Shown here: positions 1 through 8,014 of the stretch, piece by piece | Layout of the letters: every line of letters starts with the position of its first letter | How positions within the stretch are numbered: position 1 is the first letter of the stretch | Source of the DNA: Ruoffia tabacinasalis | GTDB taxonomy: Bacteria; Bacillota; Bacilli; Lactobacillales; Aerococcaceae | NCBI RefSeq assembly: GCF_005864045.1 | Contig: NZ_VBSP01000026.1 | Coordinates: 1-33,692, forward strand | Length of the DNA stretch: 33,692 bases | Reading direction: 5' to 3' | Translations under genes and position numbers: made by a program | The notes under the pieces: model-generated | What the model was told of the DNA's origin: nothing | Seen by the model: only the letters and a program-made list of their open reading frames with translations | The model's database searches: none

Positions 1-127
1 CGTAGGCATGCACATTAATTATACAGAAGTTAATAAGTGGTAAACAGGTTGGCAATGACTGGTACATTTCATGGCAAAGGGTGGTACAAAACTTGGCAAC
101 GCTGGTACATTTCGCTGGCGGTAGTCA
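1..127. mobile_element. IS21-like insertion sequence end (partial)
   Basis: Three direct repeats of exactly 22 bp run back to back at 50-71, 72-93 and 94-115. Each has the form TGGCAA-N4/5-GGTACA followed by a short A/T-rich stretch, and a fourth partial copy starts at 116 and ends in GTAGTCA at 127. Short multiple terminal repeats and a CA-3' terminus are typical of IS21-family ends. An open frame entering from the window edge closes at a TAA at 41-43, seven bases before the first repeat, which fits the end of a transposition gene lying next to the IS terminus. Only 13 codons of that frame are visible, so its product cannot be named. The family assignment is inferred from end architecture alone. 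Confidence 0.55.
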
Positions 128-295
128 AAAATATAGGCGTATGCGTGAAATTTTAGTACAAATCATTACCAAAACCATTACTATCTAACTATAAACGTTG
201 CTGTGAAGGGGAATGGACGAGCCCCCTCATCTCCACATTAACTTTCCCGATAATACTGAAAACATATATTTTTAATACAATAGTTTAGAAAGAGT

Positions 296-324
296 AAAAC
301 ACTTCAGATTCTTGTGTTTTTTAT
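296..324 (+). terminator. weak rho-independent terminator (+)
   Basis: AAAACAC (296-302) and GTGTTTT (314-320) form a 7-bp stem with an 11-base loop, followed by more T residues. The stem is A/T rich, so this is weak. It would end transcription arriving from the IS side. I see no gene or other convincing signal in 128-295. Confidence 0.35.
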
Positions 325-332
325 ACCCAACG

Positions 333-364
333 AAAAAAAGAGATGCAAACATTGCATCTCTTTT
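333..364 (-). terminator. terminator of the D,D-carboxypeptidase gene
   Basis: A perfect 13-bp stem, AAAAGAGATGCAA (336-348) with TTGCATCTCTTTT (352-364), has a three-base loop. Read on the minus strand it is followed by a run of T, directly downstream of the dacA stop. The outer A/T pairs also allow some plus-strand function. Confidence 0.85.
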
Positions 365-374
365 AGTCATATAA

Positions 375-1565
375 TTAATTAAACACTCCGAAGATATCTC
401 GCATGAAGTTAGTAATCGCGTTGTCACGGTTGTTTTCAATTGGGGTACTATTTTCTGTCGCTGGATCTTCTTGGGCTGCTTCTTCCACTAATTCCTCAGC
501 AGGCTCTTGTGCTTTGAGGTTAGTAGGTAGGTCAAGGTCGATCACCTCTGGATGATCTAATAAGCCGTCTAACAGGATTTCGATCTCCCAGTATGAGCTC
601 ATACCTTCACCGAAAGTTCCCATCGCTACCGCAATAAAGTCACGGTCTGCTTGATTACCTGTTGCCACAAAGTTCAATCCAGCAGCATCAGTGAAACCAG
701 ACTTCAAGCCAGTAATACCAGAACGACCATAACTTCCACCTTCAAGTAATTGGTTAGAGTTATATAATACTTGTTGCTCGTCTGTACCTTCCATATAGGT
801 ATATTCACGGGTTGACGAAATATCTAAAATTTGTGGATATTCTTCAATCGTATGTTGGGCCACTAAGGCCATATCTGCTGCGGACATCGTATTCTCGCTC
901 ATCTCATTCGAACCAGGCATCCACCATGATTCTGGAACTTCACTATTTGGTGCACCTGAAGTTGAGTACATCTGAGCGTTTGTAATTCCCCACTCAGTAA
1001 GTTGATCTTGCATTGCTTGGACTGCAGCTTGTTCACTACCATAGATTTCCCACATTAATGCAGAAGTCGCATCATTGGCAGATTGTAACATGACGGCATA
1101 CATTAAATCCTCAACGGGGTAAGTAATCCCTTCTACCAACCAGACGTTTGATAATTCCACATTAGATGAGATATCTTCCACTATTTCTGTTGGAATCTCG
1201 ATCTCTTGGTCAAGTTTCAAAGTACCTTCATCTAAGGCTTGATAGATTAAGTACATTGATAATACTTTCGTCATTGAAGCAATTGGGTAAGGAACATTCC
1301 CTTCACGATTGGCAAGAATTTTGTTTGTTGCCTGATCAATCACGACATACGAACGAGCGTCCATATTACTATCGTACCATTCTTGCAATTCACTAGGGTA
1401 ATCTTCTGGCAGTTCAATTGGTTCTGAAGGTTCTAACAATACATTGTTAGAGTTAAAGATAGGTGTTTTACTTACAGCTTGGGCTGTAGTTGGATATAGA
1501 TTGGCATAACACATGCTTGTTAAAGAAAGCACGGTAAGCCACTTTATTGTTCGTTTATTGAACAA
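375..1565 (-). CDS. dacA: D-alanyl-D-alanine carboxypeptidase (PBP5/DacA family)
   Basis: Serine peptidase of family S11 that trims the terminal D-Ala from peptidoglycan stem pentapeptides outside the membrane. All three catalytic motifs are present: SMTK (S97, K100), SAN (162-164) and KSG (288-290). A hydrophobic segment at 7-20 and a TAQA site near residue 30 form a signal peptide. The start is TTG, eight bases after a GAGGAGG site (1573-1579). After the catalytic domain the protein passes almost directly into an acidic Glu/Pro-rich linker and a short amphipathic tail. The usual PBP5 C-terminal beta domain (about 90 residues) seems to be missing, while the tail could still act as the membrane anchor. 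The gene is monocistronic, with its own promoter and terminator. Confidence 0.93.
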   Translation of the reverse strand: MFNKRTIKWLTVLSLTSMCYANLYPTTAQAVSKTPIFNSNNVLLEPSEPIELPEDYPSELQEWYDSNMDARSYVVIDQATNKILANREGNVPYPIASMTKVLSMYLIYQALDEGTLKLDQEIEIPTEIVEDISSNVELSNVWLVEGITYPVEDLMYAVMLQSANDATSALMWEIYGSEQAAVQAMQDQLTEWGITNAQMYSTSGAPNSEVPESWWMPGSNEMSENTMSAADMALVAQHTIEEYPQILDISSTREYTYMEGTDEQQVLYNSNQLLEGGSYGRSGITGLKSGFTDAAGLNFVATGNQADRDFIAVAMGTFGEGMSSYWEIEILLDGLLDHPEVIDLDLPTNLKAQEPAEELVEEAAQEDPATENSTPIENNRDNAITNFMRDIFGVFN

Positions 1566-1597
1566 AGTGATGACCTCCTCAAATTTAATACCAATTA

Positions 1598-1625
1598 ATT
1601 ATAGCGAACTATTTACGCATTTCAA
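1598..1625 (-). promoter_or_regulatory. promoter of dacA
   Basis: On the minus strand TTGAAA (1625-1620) is followed by 16 bases and a perfect TATAAT (1603-1598). It lies about 20-30 bp upstream of the dacA ribosome binding site. Confidence 0.7.
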
Positions 1626-1731
1626 ATAGCCTTGGGATATTTTTACTTTATTACATATCTTTTCACACAAAATTCAAACTTTGTTTATGCATTTTCTTGA
1701 ATTTGTATTATTAAAAAGTAATAAAGTAGAC

Positions 1732-1737
1732 TATAAT
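1732..1737 (+). promoter_or_regulatory. -10 box of the O-antigen ligase-like gene
   Basis: A perfect TATAAT sits 29 bp before the ATG at 1767. The matching -35 region (around 1709-1714, TATTAA) is poor, so the promoter is weak or needs help. It is divergent from the dacA promoter. Confidence 0.45.
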
Positions 1738-1766
1738 GTAAATAATCACATTGAGGGGGATGAGAA

Positions 1767-2924
1767 ATGAAATCGGCTTGGAAAAAATATATTCGGCCAA
1801 ATTTGTTTTATATTGTTTCTATTGCCATATTACTACCTATTTATCTTCACGCTGTTGTACTATTGCTTGCGATTACCTACTTAATATGGCAGAAACGTAG
1901 TTTAACAATGCGAACGTTTATTAAAAACAAATGGTTGAGCATATTTATACTTTATGTTCTAATCGTTTCATTAATTAATCGAAACTACATCGGTGTTTTA
2001 ATCACCTTAGTCTTTTTCTTATTTGTGATTTACTTTAGTAGTTACTTGAAGTGGGTTACAGTAGAAAGATACTTGAAGACGTTGAATATATTCGTACTGG
2101 GAAGTATTCCTGTCGCTATCTATGCACTCCTTGTTTATGTCTCTTATGTATTCCGTGAAGGTTACACTTTACTCTATGTATTCCAATATGCGAATGTTCA
2201 GACGAGGGCAGAGTCGACCTTCTTTAATCCGAATTATTACGGCTTATATTGTATCTTTGCGATTAATATTGGTATGTATCTACTGTTAAAGAGTGATTAT
2301 GCTAAGAGATTTAAAGCCTACTATTATCTTTCATTTGTCCTGAATATCATGAGTATCTTACTAACGGCTTCGCGGATGGTGCTCCCTACAGTCGCGGTGG
2401 CGATTGTTTGGTTTGTCTTTTGGACGAAGCGGTCATATGTATGGTATATGTTGGGACTGGCAGCAGTTGGAGGGATTGCTTTATTTATCAATCCAGACTT
2501 AATCCCTAGGTTTAGCTCGATTGCTTACGCTTTTCAGGATCGGTTTGCGCTATGGGATGTTGGTTGGCAGATTTTTATGAGTAATCCGCTGTTTGGTCGT
2601 GGGGCCATGAGTTATATGAATTTATATTACTTATATACTGACAAAGCAGATATGCATGCACATCAGTTAGGGATTAATACCTTAGCTGATTACGGTGTAA
2701 TTGGGGTCATTATCTTAGGCTTTATGATGAAAGATTACTTAAAGTCTATAGTCAGATTAGCGAAGCAGATAGAGTACCGTAAGGAATTTGCTTTAATTTC
2801 AACGATGCTCGTGACTGTGATCGTCCATGGATTAATGGATGTATCAATCCTTTGGACACAAACGGGGTACATTTTCCTGGCAGTTATCGTGCCAATACAA
2901 CAATTAACAGAAAAAACAAAATAA
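1767..2924 (+). CDS. O-antigen ligase / polysaccharide polymerase-like membrane protein
   Basis: A 385-residue protein made almost wholly of hydrophobic helices (about ten or eleven), fitting a polytopic membrane protein. The C-terminal half carries the pattern of the Wzy_C / O-antigen ligase family: the RFALWDVGWQIF segment, then PLFGRG, then a HAHQ..N..ADYG.IG stretch that would lie in the large extracellular loop. Family members join or polymerise lipid-linked glycans at the outer membrane face. In a Gram-positive cell the likely acceptor is a wall or capsule glycan, but no other polysaccharide genes are near, so the substrate is unknown. The ATG follows GAGGGGGATGA. It stands alone between dacA (divergent) and the infC operon promoter. 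Confidence 0.75.
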   Translation: MKSAWKKYIRPNLFYIVSIAILLPIYLHAVVLLLAITYLIWQKRSLTMRTFIKNKWLSIFILYVLIVSLINRNYIGVLITLVFFLFVIYFSSYLKWVTVERYLKTLNIFVLGSIPVAIYALLVYVSYVFREGYTLLYVFQYANVQTRAESTFFNPNYYGLYCIFAINIGMYLLLKSDYAKRFKAYYYLSFVLNIMSILLTASRMVLPTVAVAIVWFVFWTKRSYVWYMLGLAAVGGIALFINPDLIPRFSSIAYAFQDRFALWDVGWQIFMSNPLFGRGAMSYMNLYYLYTDKADMHAHQLGINTLADYGVIGVIILGFMMKDYLKSIVRLAKQIEYRKEFALISTMLVTVIVHGLMDVSILWTQTGYIFLAVIVPIQQLTEKTK

Positions 2925-2937
2925 ATTTAAAAAAACA

Positions 2938-2966
2938 TTGCACTTCGATAATCTATGTGGTACTAT
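2938..2966 (+). promoter_or_regulatory. promoter of infC-rpmI-rplT
   Basis: TTGCAC (2938-2943), a 17-base spacer and TACTAT (2961-2966) form a good vegetative promoter immediately after the preceding gene's stop. It gives a leader of about 165 bases before infC. Confidence 0.7.
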
Positions 2967-2973
2967 GTGTTAG

Positions 2974-3121
2974 TTGAGAAAACAAGTAGAAACGAGCCGT
3001 TTCTCGCCAAAGTGAATTTGGCAAATACATAGTCTGCCACTAGGAGTGGTGTGTCTATATTTAACGGCGAGTTTATATTTATTTTATAAACTTGCTTTTT
3101 TTATTGTTACTTGTTTCTCAA
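2974..3121 (+). ncRNA. L20-type autoregulatory leader of the infC operon
   Basis: The untranslated leader folds into successive hairpins that can be read directly: GAAACG/CGTTTC (2989-2994 with 2998-3003), GCCAAA/TTTGGC (3006-3011 with 3017-3022), CCACT/AGTGG (3037-3041 with 3045-3049), then a terminator (3067-3102). A long-range pairing, TTGAGAAAACAAGTA (2974-2988) with TACTTGTTTCTCAA (3108-3121), brackets all of them and differs by one bulged A. In Bacillus subtilis the same operon is controlled by L20 binding a leader with a long-range helix and premature termination. By position and architecture this is the same kind of element. L20 binding itself is inferred. Confidence 0.75.
3067..3102 (+). 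terminator. attenuator terminator in the infC leader
   Basis: GCGAGTTTATA (3067-3077) pairs with TATAAACTTGC (3085-3095), eleven pairs with one G-T, followed by seven T (3096-3102). It lies upstream of infC, so it can only act by premature termination within the leader. Confidence 0.85.
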
Positions 3122-3138
3122 AATACATGGAGGTGGAG

Positions 3139-3657
3139 ATCATAAAAGAATTACCTATCAATGATGGCATTCGTGCACGTGAGGTACGTGTTATTGGAGA
3201 TCAAGGCGAACAGATTGGCGTTAAGTCTCTTCAGGATGCTCTCACTATTGCCGAGTCGTTTGAATTAGATTTAGTGCTTGTGTCTCCTAACGCAAAACCC
3301 CCTGTCGCTCGAATCATGGATTACGGTAAATATCGTTATGAGCAACAGAAGAAAGAGAAAGAGCAACGTAAGAATCAAAAAACTGTCAGCTTAAAAGAAA
3401 TTCGTTTAAGCCCAGGGATTGAAGACCATGACTACCAAACAAAATTACGTCAAGCAATTAAATTCCTTGAAAAAGGAGACAAAGTTAAAGTTTCAATTCG
3501 TTTCCGCGGCCGTGCAATTACACATAAAGACTTAGGACGCGACGTTATCATGGATTTCCTTGATGACGCGAATGCAGTGTCAACTGTTGAAACTAAACCT
3601 AAGATGGATGGACGTAGCATGTTCGCAATTCTTGCCCCAATAAGTAGCGAAGAATAG
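3139..3657 (+). CDS. infC: translation initiation factor IF-3
   Basis: IF3 binds the 30S subunit, keeps it apart from 50S and rejects wrong start codons and initiator tRNAs. The 172-residue product matches the family throughout: N-terminal [13 protein letters not shown], the [22 protein letters not shown] linker region, and the C-terminal [13 protein letters not shown] and [13 protein letters not shown] blocks. The frame stays open upstream through the leader, but family alignment and the GGAGG site at 3129-3133 place the start at ATC 3139 or ATA 3142. The only in-frame ATG (3127) overlaps that site and has none of its own. A rare AUH start is expected for infC, because IF3 then represses its own synthesis. 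First gene of infC-rpmI-rplT. Confidence 0.93.
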   Translation: MIKELPINDGIRAREVRVIGDQGEQIGVKSLQDALTIAESFELDLVLVSPNAKPPVARIMDYGKYRYEQQKKEKEQRKNQKTVSLKEIRLSPGIEDHDYQTKLRQAIKFLEKGDKVKVSIRFRGRAITHKDLGRDVIMDFLDDANAVSTVETKPKMDGRSMFAILAPISSEE

Positions 3658-3690
3658 AACATTATTATTTAAAACATAGGAGGATTTATC

Positions 3691-3888
3691 ATGCCAAAAC
3701 AAAAAACACATCGTGGATTAGCAAAGCGTGTTAAAAAGACAGGTTCAGGGAAATTAAAACGCTCTAGAGCCTTTACTTCTCACCGTTTCCACGGTAAAAC
3801 TAAGAAACAACGTCGTCAATTACGTAAAGCAGCGTTAGTATCTAGTTCAGATTTCAAACGCATCAAACAACAAATTTCACAACTATAA
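3691..3888 (+). CDS. rpmI: 50S ribosomal protein L35
   Basis: A 65-residue, highly basic protein with the L35 hallmarks: the [20 protein letters not shown] opening and the [16 protein letters not shown] block. It is a structural component of the large subunit. An AGGAGG site lies eight bases before the ATG, and the gene sits 33 bp after infC and 29 bp before rplT in the universal order. Confidence 0.97.
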   Translation: MPKQKTHRGLAKRVKKTGSGKLKRSRAFTSHRFHGKTKKQRRQLRKAALVSSSDFKRIKQQISQL

Positions 3889-3917
3889 TATCAACGAACT
3901 AAAAGGAGGAATTCACA

Positions 3918-4274
3918 ATGGCACGTGTTAAAGGTGGATACGTTACTCGTCAACGTCGTAAACGTACAATTAAATTAGCAAAAGGTTATTACGGAGCAAA
4001 AAGTATTTCATTCAAGATGGCTAAACAACAAGTCATGAAATCTCATACTTACGCTTACCGTGACCGTCGTCAGAAAAAACGCAACTTCCGTCGTTTATGG
4101 ATTACGCGTATTAACGCAGCAGCTCGTATGAACGGAATGAGCTATAGTGTATTAATGAATGGTCTAAAAAAAGCAGGTATCGAAATGAACCGTAAAATGT
4201 TAGCTGACTTAGCAGTTAACGATGAAGCAGCTTTCTCAGCTTTAGTAGAGCAAGCAAAAGCAGCTTTAGCTTAA
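3918..4274 (+). CDS. rplT: 50S ribosomal protein L20
   Basis: A 118-residue basic protein, usual length for L20, with the signature [28 protein letters not shown] and the C-terminal [23 protein letters not shown]. It binds 23S rRNA early in 50S assembly and in Bacillus also represses its own operon through the leader, which is consistent with the structured leader at 2974-3121. AAGGAGG precedes the ATG. It is the last gene of the operon and is followed by a clear terminator. Confidence 0.97.
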   Translation: MARVKGGYVTRQRRKRTIKLAKGYYGAKSISFKMAKQQVMKSHTYAYRDRRQKKRNFRRLWITRINAAARMNGMSYSVLMNGLKKAGIEMNRKMLADLAVNDEAAFSALVEQAKAALA

Positions 4275-4284
4275 TCTAAGATTT

Positions 4285-4311
4285 GAGTCTCAGTAATGAG
4301 ACTCCTTTTTT
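4285..4311 (+). terminator. terminator of infC-rpmI-rplT
   Basis: GAGTCTCA (4285-4292) and TGAGACTC (4297-4304) form a perfect 8-bp stem with a GTAA loop, followed by a C and six T. Confidence 0.9.
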
Positions 4312-4343
4312 ATTGTTAAAAATACCAAAAAAAATGAAATATT

Positions 4344-4378
4344 ACATCTGTATTTGTTGCCATAATAAATACGGATGT
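4344..4378. promoter_or_regulatory. operator-like inverted repeat before the ABC exporter
   Basis: ACATCTGTATTT (4344-4355) and AAATACGGATGT (4367-4378) are inverted with 11 of 12 positions matching, around an 11-base centre. The centre and right arm include CATAATAAAT, the only -10-like sequence before the ABC genes. Position over the presumed promoter suggests a repressor site. No T-run follows, so it is not a terminator. Confidence 0.45.
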
Positions 4379-4410
4379 TTAAGATAGAACTTAGACAAAG
4401 GAGGAATCAT

Positions 4411-6144
4411 ATGAATTATATTTGGCGTTATATTAAGAATTATCCCGGACTGCTTGCATTAGATGTGTTCGGAAGCCTTTTTTTTGTATTAGTAAACTTA
4501 GGCTTACCTACAGTGCTATCAATTATGATTGACCAAGCAATTATTCCAGGAGATCAAAGTTTATTATTTACCCTAGCCATGGTGATGTTAGGGATTATTA
4601 TATTGGGTGCACTTGGACGTATTCTATTATCCTATGCCTCAAGTAAATTAACCAATATCATGATCCGAGATATGCGTAATGACATCTTCGATTATACGCA
4701 AAAGTTCTCACATGAAGAATTTGAAAAGATTGGTGTTCCATCTTTAGTAACGCGTGTAACAAACGATGCGTTCGTGTTAATGCAGTTCGCTGAGATGTCA
4801 CTGCGTTTAGGTGTGAATACACCGTTAATGTTCTTCGGAAGTATTGTGATGATCATTATAACCAGTCCGTCATTGGCTTGGATTGTAGCTGCGTCAATGC
4901 CGTTTCTGTTAGTTGCGATTTATGTCATTGCTAAGAAATCTAGACCGTTATCTGAAGCTCAACAAACGTCTCTAGATACAATTAACCAATATGCGAGAGA
5001 GAATTTAACAGGACTACGTGTGATTCGTTCTTTTGCTCGTGAGAAGTATCAAGAAGATCGTTTCAATAAAGAAAGTCGTCATTATTCAAATATCGCCACG
5101 CGTTTATTCAAATTAATGGCAGCAGCAAACCCAATCTTCATGCATATCCTCGTTTGGATGATTGTTCTTATTATGGGACTATCGCTACAACCTTTAGCAG
5201 TTGGAGAATTACAAGTAGGTAACTTGGTTGCTTTTGTGGAATATGCCTTTCACGCTTTATTTTCAGTGATGATGTTCTCACAATTATTCATTATGTATCC
5301 AAGAATGAACGTTTCTTCGAATCGTTTACAGGAAATAATGAATACCGAGATTTCTATATCTGTGAATGAAGACGGTATAACTCAAACTGAAACACATGGT
5401 TACGTAACTTTTGATAATGTGACATTCGCTTATCCAGGAGAAACTGAGAATCCAGTCCTTCATAATATTAGTTTTGAAGCGAAACCTGGAGAAATGGTTG
5501 CCTTTATCGGAAGTACCGGAAGTGGTAAGTCGACTTTAGTTCAACTTATTCCGCGTTTCTTCGATGTTACTTTAGGACGTATCATCATCGATGGTGTGGA
5601 TGTACGTGATTATAACTTAAAAGCTTTACGTCAAAAGATTGGTTTCATTCCTCAGAAAGCATTGTTATTCACTGGAACGATTGGAGAAAACTTACGTTAC
5701 GGGAAATACAATGCAACGGAAAACGAATTAGAACGTGCCAGTGATGTGGCGCAAGCAAGTGACTTTATCCATAAGACTCAAGAACGTTACCACTCATTCT
5801 TAGCTGAAGGTGGAACAAACTTATCCGGTGGACAAAAGCAACGACTATCGATTGCGCGTGCAGTTGTGAAACAGCCCGATGTATATATCTTTGATGATAG
5901 TTTCTCTGCACTGGATTATAAGACCGATGCGGAATTACGTCGTCGCTTGAAAGAAGTGACAACAAATTCAACGGTATTAGTCGTTGCTCAACGTGTGAGC
6001 TCAATTATGAACGCTGATCAAATCATCGTTTTAAACGAAGGTGAGATTGTCGGACGCGGAACGCATGAAGAATTAATGGTTGAGAATGAGATTTACCGTG
6101 ATATTGCAAATTCACAAATGAAAAATCCAACCATAGAAGAGTAA
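4411..6144 (+). CDS. ABC exporter subunit, degenerate-site half (LmrC/BmrC-like)
   Basis: A 577-residue half transporter: six membrane helices (about 1-310), then a nucleotide-binding domain. It has Walker A GSTGSGKST (367-375) and an intact LSGGQ signature (471-475). The Walker B block reads VYIFDDSFSALD, so the catalytic Glu is Asp (D496), and the switch His is Gln (Q527, in VVAQRVSS). This is the pattern of the non-hydrolysing subunit of heterodimeric type IV exporters such as LmrCD, BmrCD and TM287/288. The ATG at 4411 follows AAAGGAGG, and a further upstream in-frame ATG (4375) lacks a site. The partner begins 13 bp downstream. The substrate is unknown; multidrug or lipid export is the family's usual role. 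Confidence 0.9.
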   Translation: MNYIWRYIKNYPGLLALDVFGSLFFVLVNLGLPTVLSIMIDQAIIPGDQSLLFTLAMVMLGIIILGALGRILLSYASSKLTNIMIRDMRNDIFDYTQKFSHEEFEKIGVPSLVTRVTNDAFVLMQFAEMSLRLGVNTPLMFFGSIVMIIITSPSLAWIVAASMPFLLVAIYVIAKKSRPLSEAQQTSLDTINQYARENLTGLRVIRSFAREKYQEDRFNKESRHYSNIATRLFKLMAAANPIFMHILVWMIVLIMGLSLQPLAVGELQVGNLVAFVEYAFHALFSVMMFSQLFIMYPRMNVSSNRLQEIMNTEISISVNEDGITQTETHGYVTFDNVTFAYPGETENPVLHNISFEAKPGEMVAFIGSTGSGKSTLVQLIPRFFDVTLGRIIIDGVDVRDYNLKALRQKIGFIPQKALLFTGTIGENLRYGKYNATENELERASDVAQASDFIHKTQERYHSFLAEGGTNLSGGQKQRLSIARAVVKQPDVYIFDDSFSALDYKTDAELRRRLKEVTTNSTVLVVAQRVSSIMNADQIIVLNEGEIVGRGTHEELMVENEIYRDIANSQMKNPTIEE

Positions 6145-6157
6145 AGGAGTGAGCTAG

Positions 6158-7921
6158 ATGAAAGAAATAAAAACATTTGGAAACTTATGGAAATACTTAA
6201 AAACATATAATAAACAACTAATCTTAGCCCTCGTACTCTTAATCATTAACGTTTTAATGACAGTGGTTGAGCCGTTCGTATTAGGATTAGCTATTACCGA
6301 AATTACTCAAAACGTCGTGGATATCGCCCGTGGAGCTGAAGGAGCGGCAATCAATTATGAATATATTATTACCATTCTAATTGTTTATGTCATTCGTGGA
6401 TTTATTGTTCAAGGGACAAATTATGGATCGAACGTCTACATTACAATTGCGGTTCAGAACATGACCCGTGATTTACGTGATGATATCATTCGTAAGATTC
6501 ACCGTCTCCCCGTGGCTTATTTTGACCGTAACCAATTTGGAGATATCTTAGGACGTATTACTAGTGACGTTGAGACAGTTTCCAACTCACTGCAACAAGG
6601 AATAATTCAAGTAACAACGGCATTCTTTTCGATTATCTTTGTCACGATCATGATGCTGACTTTGAATTGGCAATTAGCGCTCATTGTCTTTATTAGTATG
6701 CCGATATCTTACTTTGTTTCTCAAAGTGTAGTGAAGATTTCTCAACAACACTTCAAGAAACAAGCGGATGTCTTAGGTAGAATGAACGGTTTCGTTCAAG
6801 AGAACTTTACTGGGTTTAATATTATTCGTTTATATGGGCGTGAAGATAGTTCTGTAGAGGAGTTCCGTACGATTACGGGAGAGTTAGCAGATATCGGCTT
6901 TAAAGCAAGCTTCTTATCAAGTTTAATGATGCCCTTAGTATCCGTCGTATCTCACTTAGCTTACTTAGTTGTTGCGGTGCTCGGTGGTATGTTCACGATT
7001 GCAGGACGCCTAACAGTTGGTAACTTACAAGCCTTTACTCAATATGTATGGCAAATTAACCAACCGATTCAAATGGTGACTCAAATTACGGGGTTATTAC
7101 AAGCGGCTGTTGCTGCAACGCAACGTATTTGGGAAGTATTAGACCAAGAAGAAGAATTGAACGAAGTAACGGAAGAAATACCTTCACCTGTTACAGGGCA
7201 AGTGACTTTCGATGATGTTTCTTTCCAATACACTCCAACAAAACCATTAATTAGAGATTTCTCTGTAAAGGTTAAACCGGGTGAAACGATTGCGATTGTT
7301 GGTCCAACAGGTGCAGGTAAGACAACGATGATTAACTTACTGATGCGCTTTTATGATGTGGATAAAGGGTCGATTAGATTGGACGGCGTAGACAACCGAG
7401 CCGTTTCAAGACAAAAATATCGCGAGCAATTCGGGATGGTATTACAAGATGCTTGGTTGTTCGAAGGAACGATTAAAGAAAATCTACGTTTCGGTAATTT
7501 AGATGCGACAGACGAGCAAATTGTTGAAGCTGCCAAAGCGGCTAACGTGGATCATTTTATCCGTACGTTACCAGGTGGTTATGAGAATCGTATGAATCAA
7601 GAGTCGAGTAACATTTCTCTCGGTCAAAAACAATTACTAACGATTGCACGTGCTTTATTATCTGATCCTAAAATCTTGATTCTAGACGAGGCGACAAGTT
7701 CGGTGGATACTCGACTAGAGCAGTTGATTCAAAAAGCGATGGAACGCTTGATGGAAGGGCGTACGAGTTTCGTTATTGCCCACCGCCTTTCAACCATCCA
7801 AGATGCCGATCGTATCTTAGTGATGAAAGATGGCCAAATCATTGAACATGGTAACCATGAGCAATTATTAAAACAAAAAGGCTTCTACTATGACTTATAT
7901 CAAAGCCAATTTAATACTTAA
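6158..7921 (+). CDS. ABC exporter subunit, catalytic half (LmrD/BmrD-like)
   Basis: A 587-residue half transporter with a membrane domain (about 1-320) and a nucleotide-binding domain. Walker A is GPTGAGKTT (382-390), Walker B ends in the canonical D510-E511, and the switch His is present (H542 in IAHRLSTI). The signature is altered to ISLGQ (486-490) instead of LSGGQ. These features complement the first subunit exactly: its intact signature faces this subunit's intact Walker motifs, giving one working and one dead ATP site. AAAGGAG precedes the ATG, and the two genes are translated as a pair. The terminator at 8015-8057 may end this operon. Confidence 0.92.
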   Translation: MKEIKTFGNLWKYLKTYNKQLILALVLLIINVLMTVVEPFVLGLAITEITQNVVDIARGAEGAAINYEYIITILIVYVIRGFIVQGTNYGSNVYITIAVQNMTRDLRDDIIRKIHRLPVAYFDRNQFGDILGRITSDVETVSNSLQQGIIQVTTAFFSIIFVTIMMLTLNWQLALIVFISMPISYFVSQSVVKISQQHFKKQADVLGRMNGFVQENFTGFNIIRLYGREDSSVEEFRTITGELADIGFKASFLSSLMMPLVSVVSHLAYLVVAVLGGMFTIAGRLTVGNLQAFTQYVWQINQPIQMVTQITGLLQAAVAATQRIWEVLDQEEELNEVTEEIPSPVTGQVTFDDVSFQYTPTKPLIRDFSVKVKPGETIAIVGPTGAGKTTMINLLMRFYDVDKGSIRLDGVDNRAVSRQKYREQFGMVLQDAWLFEGTIKENLRFGNLDATDEQIVEAAKAANVDHFIRTLPGGYENRMNQESSNISLGQKQLLTIARALLSDPKILILDEATSSVDTRLEQLIQKAMERLMEGRTSFVIAHRLSTIQDADRILVMKDGQIIEHGNHEQLLKQKGFYYDLYQSQFNT

Positions 7922-7930
7922 TATATAAAG

Positions 7931-8005
7931 ATTGAATGTAACCTTTCATTTAATGCTAATTTCGATTACAATATTAGCAATAGTTAATGGAAAGTGACAT
8001 TGAAT
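7931..8005. repeat. 75-bp imperfect palindrome upstream of pheA
   Basis: The arms 7931-7960 and 7973-8005 are imperfectly complementary along their whole length. The best blocks are ATTGAATGT with ACATTGAAT, CTTTC with GAAAG, and the inner TGCTAAT (7954-7960) with ATTAGCA (7973-7979). The 12-base centre holds the -10-like TACAAT. It may be a protein-binding operator, an RNA fold, or a relic of a small mobile repeat. Confidence 0.5.
7944..7972 (+). promoter_or_regulatory. candidate promoter of pheA-tyrA
   Basis: TTTCAT (7944-7949), a 17-base spacer and TACAAT (7967-7972). The -35 box is imperfect. If used, transcription starts near 7979 and the terminator at 8015-8057 falls inside the pheA leader. 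Confidence 0.4.
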
Positions 8006-8014
8006 ACAATAAAC

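Noticed and set aside
3046-3138. Upstream extension of the IF3 frame
   Set aside because: It passes through the leader terminator and does not resemble IF3.
7953-7997. 14-codon frame MLISITILAIVNGK upstream of pheA, a possible Ile/Leu leader peptide
   Set aside because: No ribosome binding site precedes it, and it overlaps the presumed -10 box, so it would not be in the mRNA.
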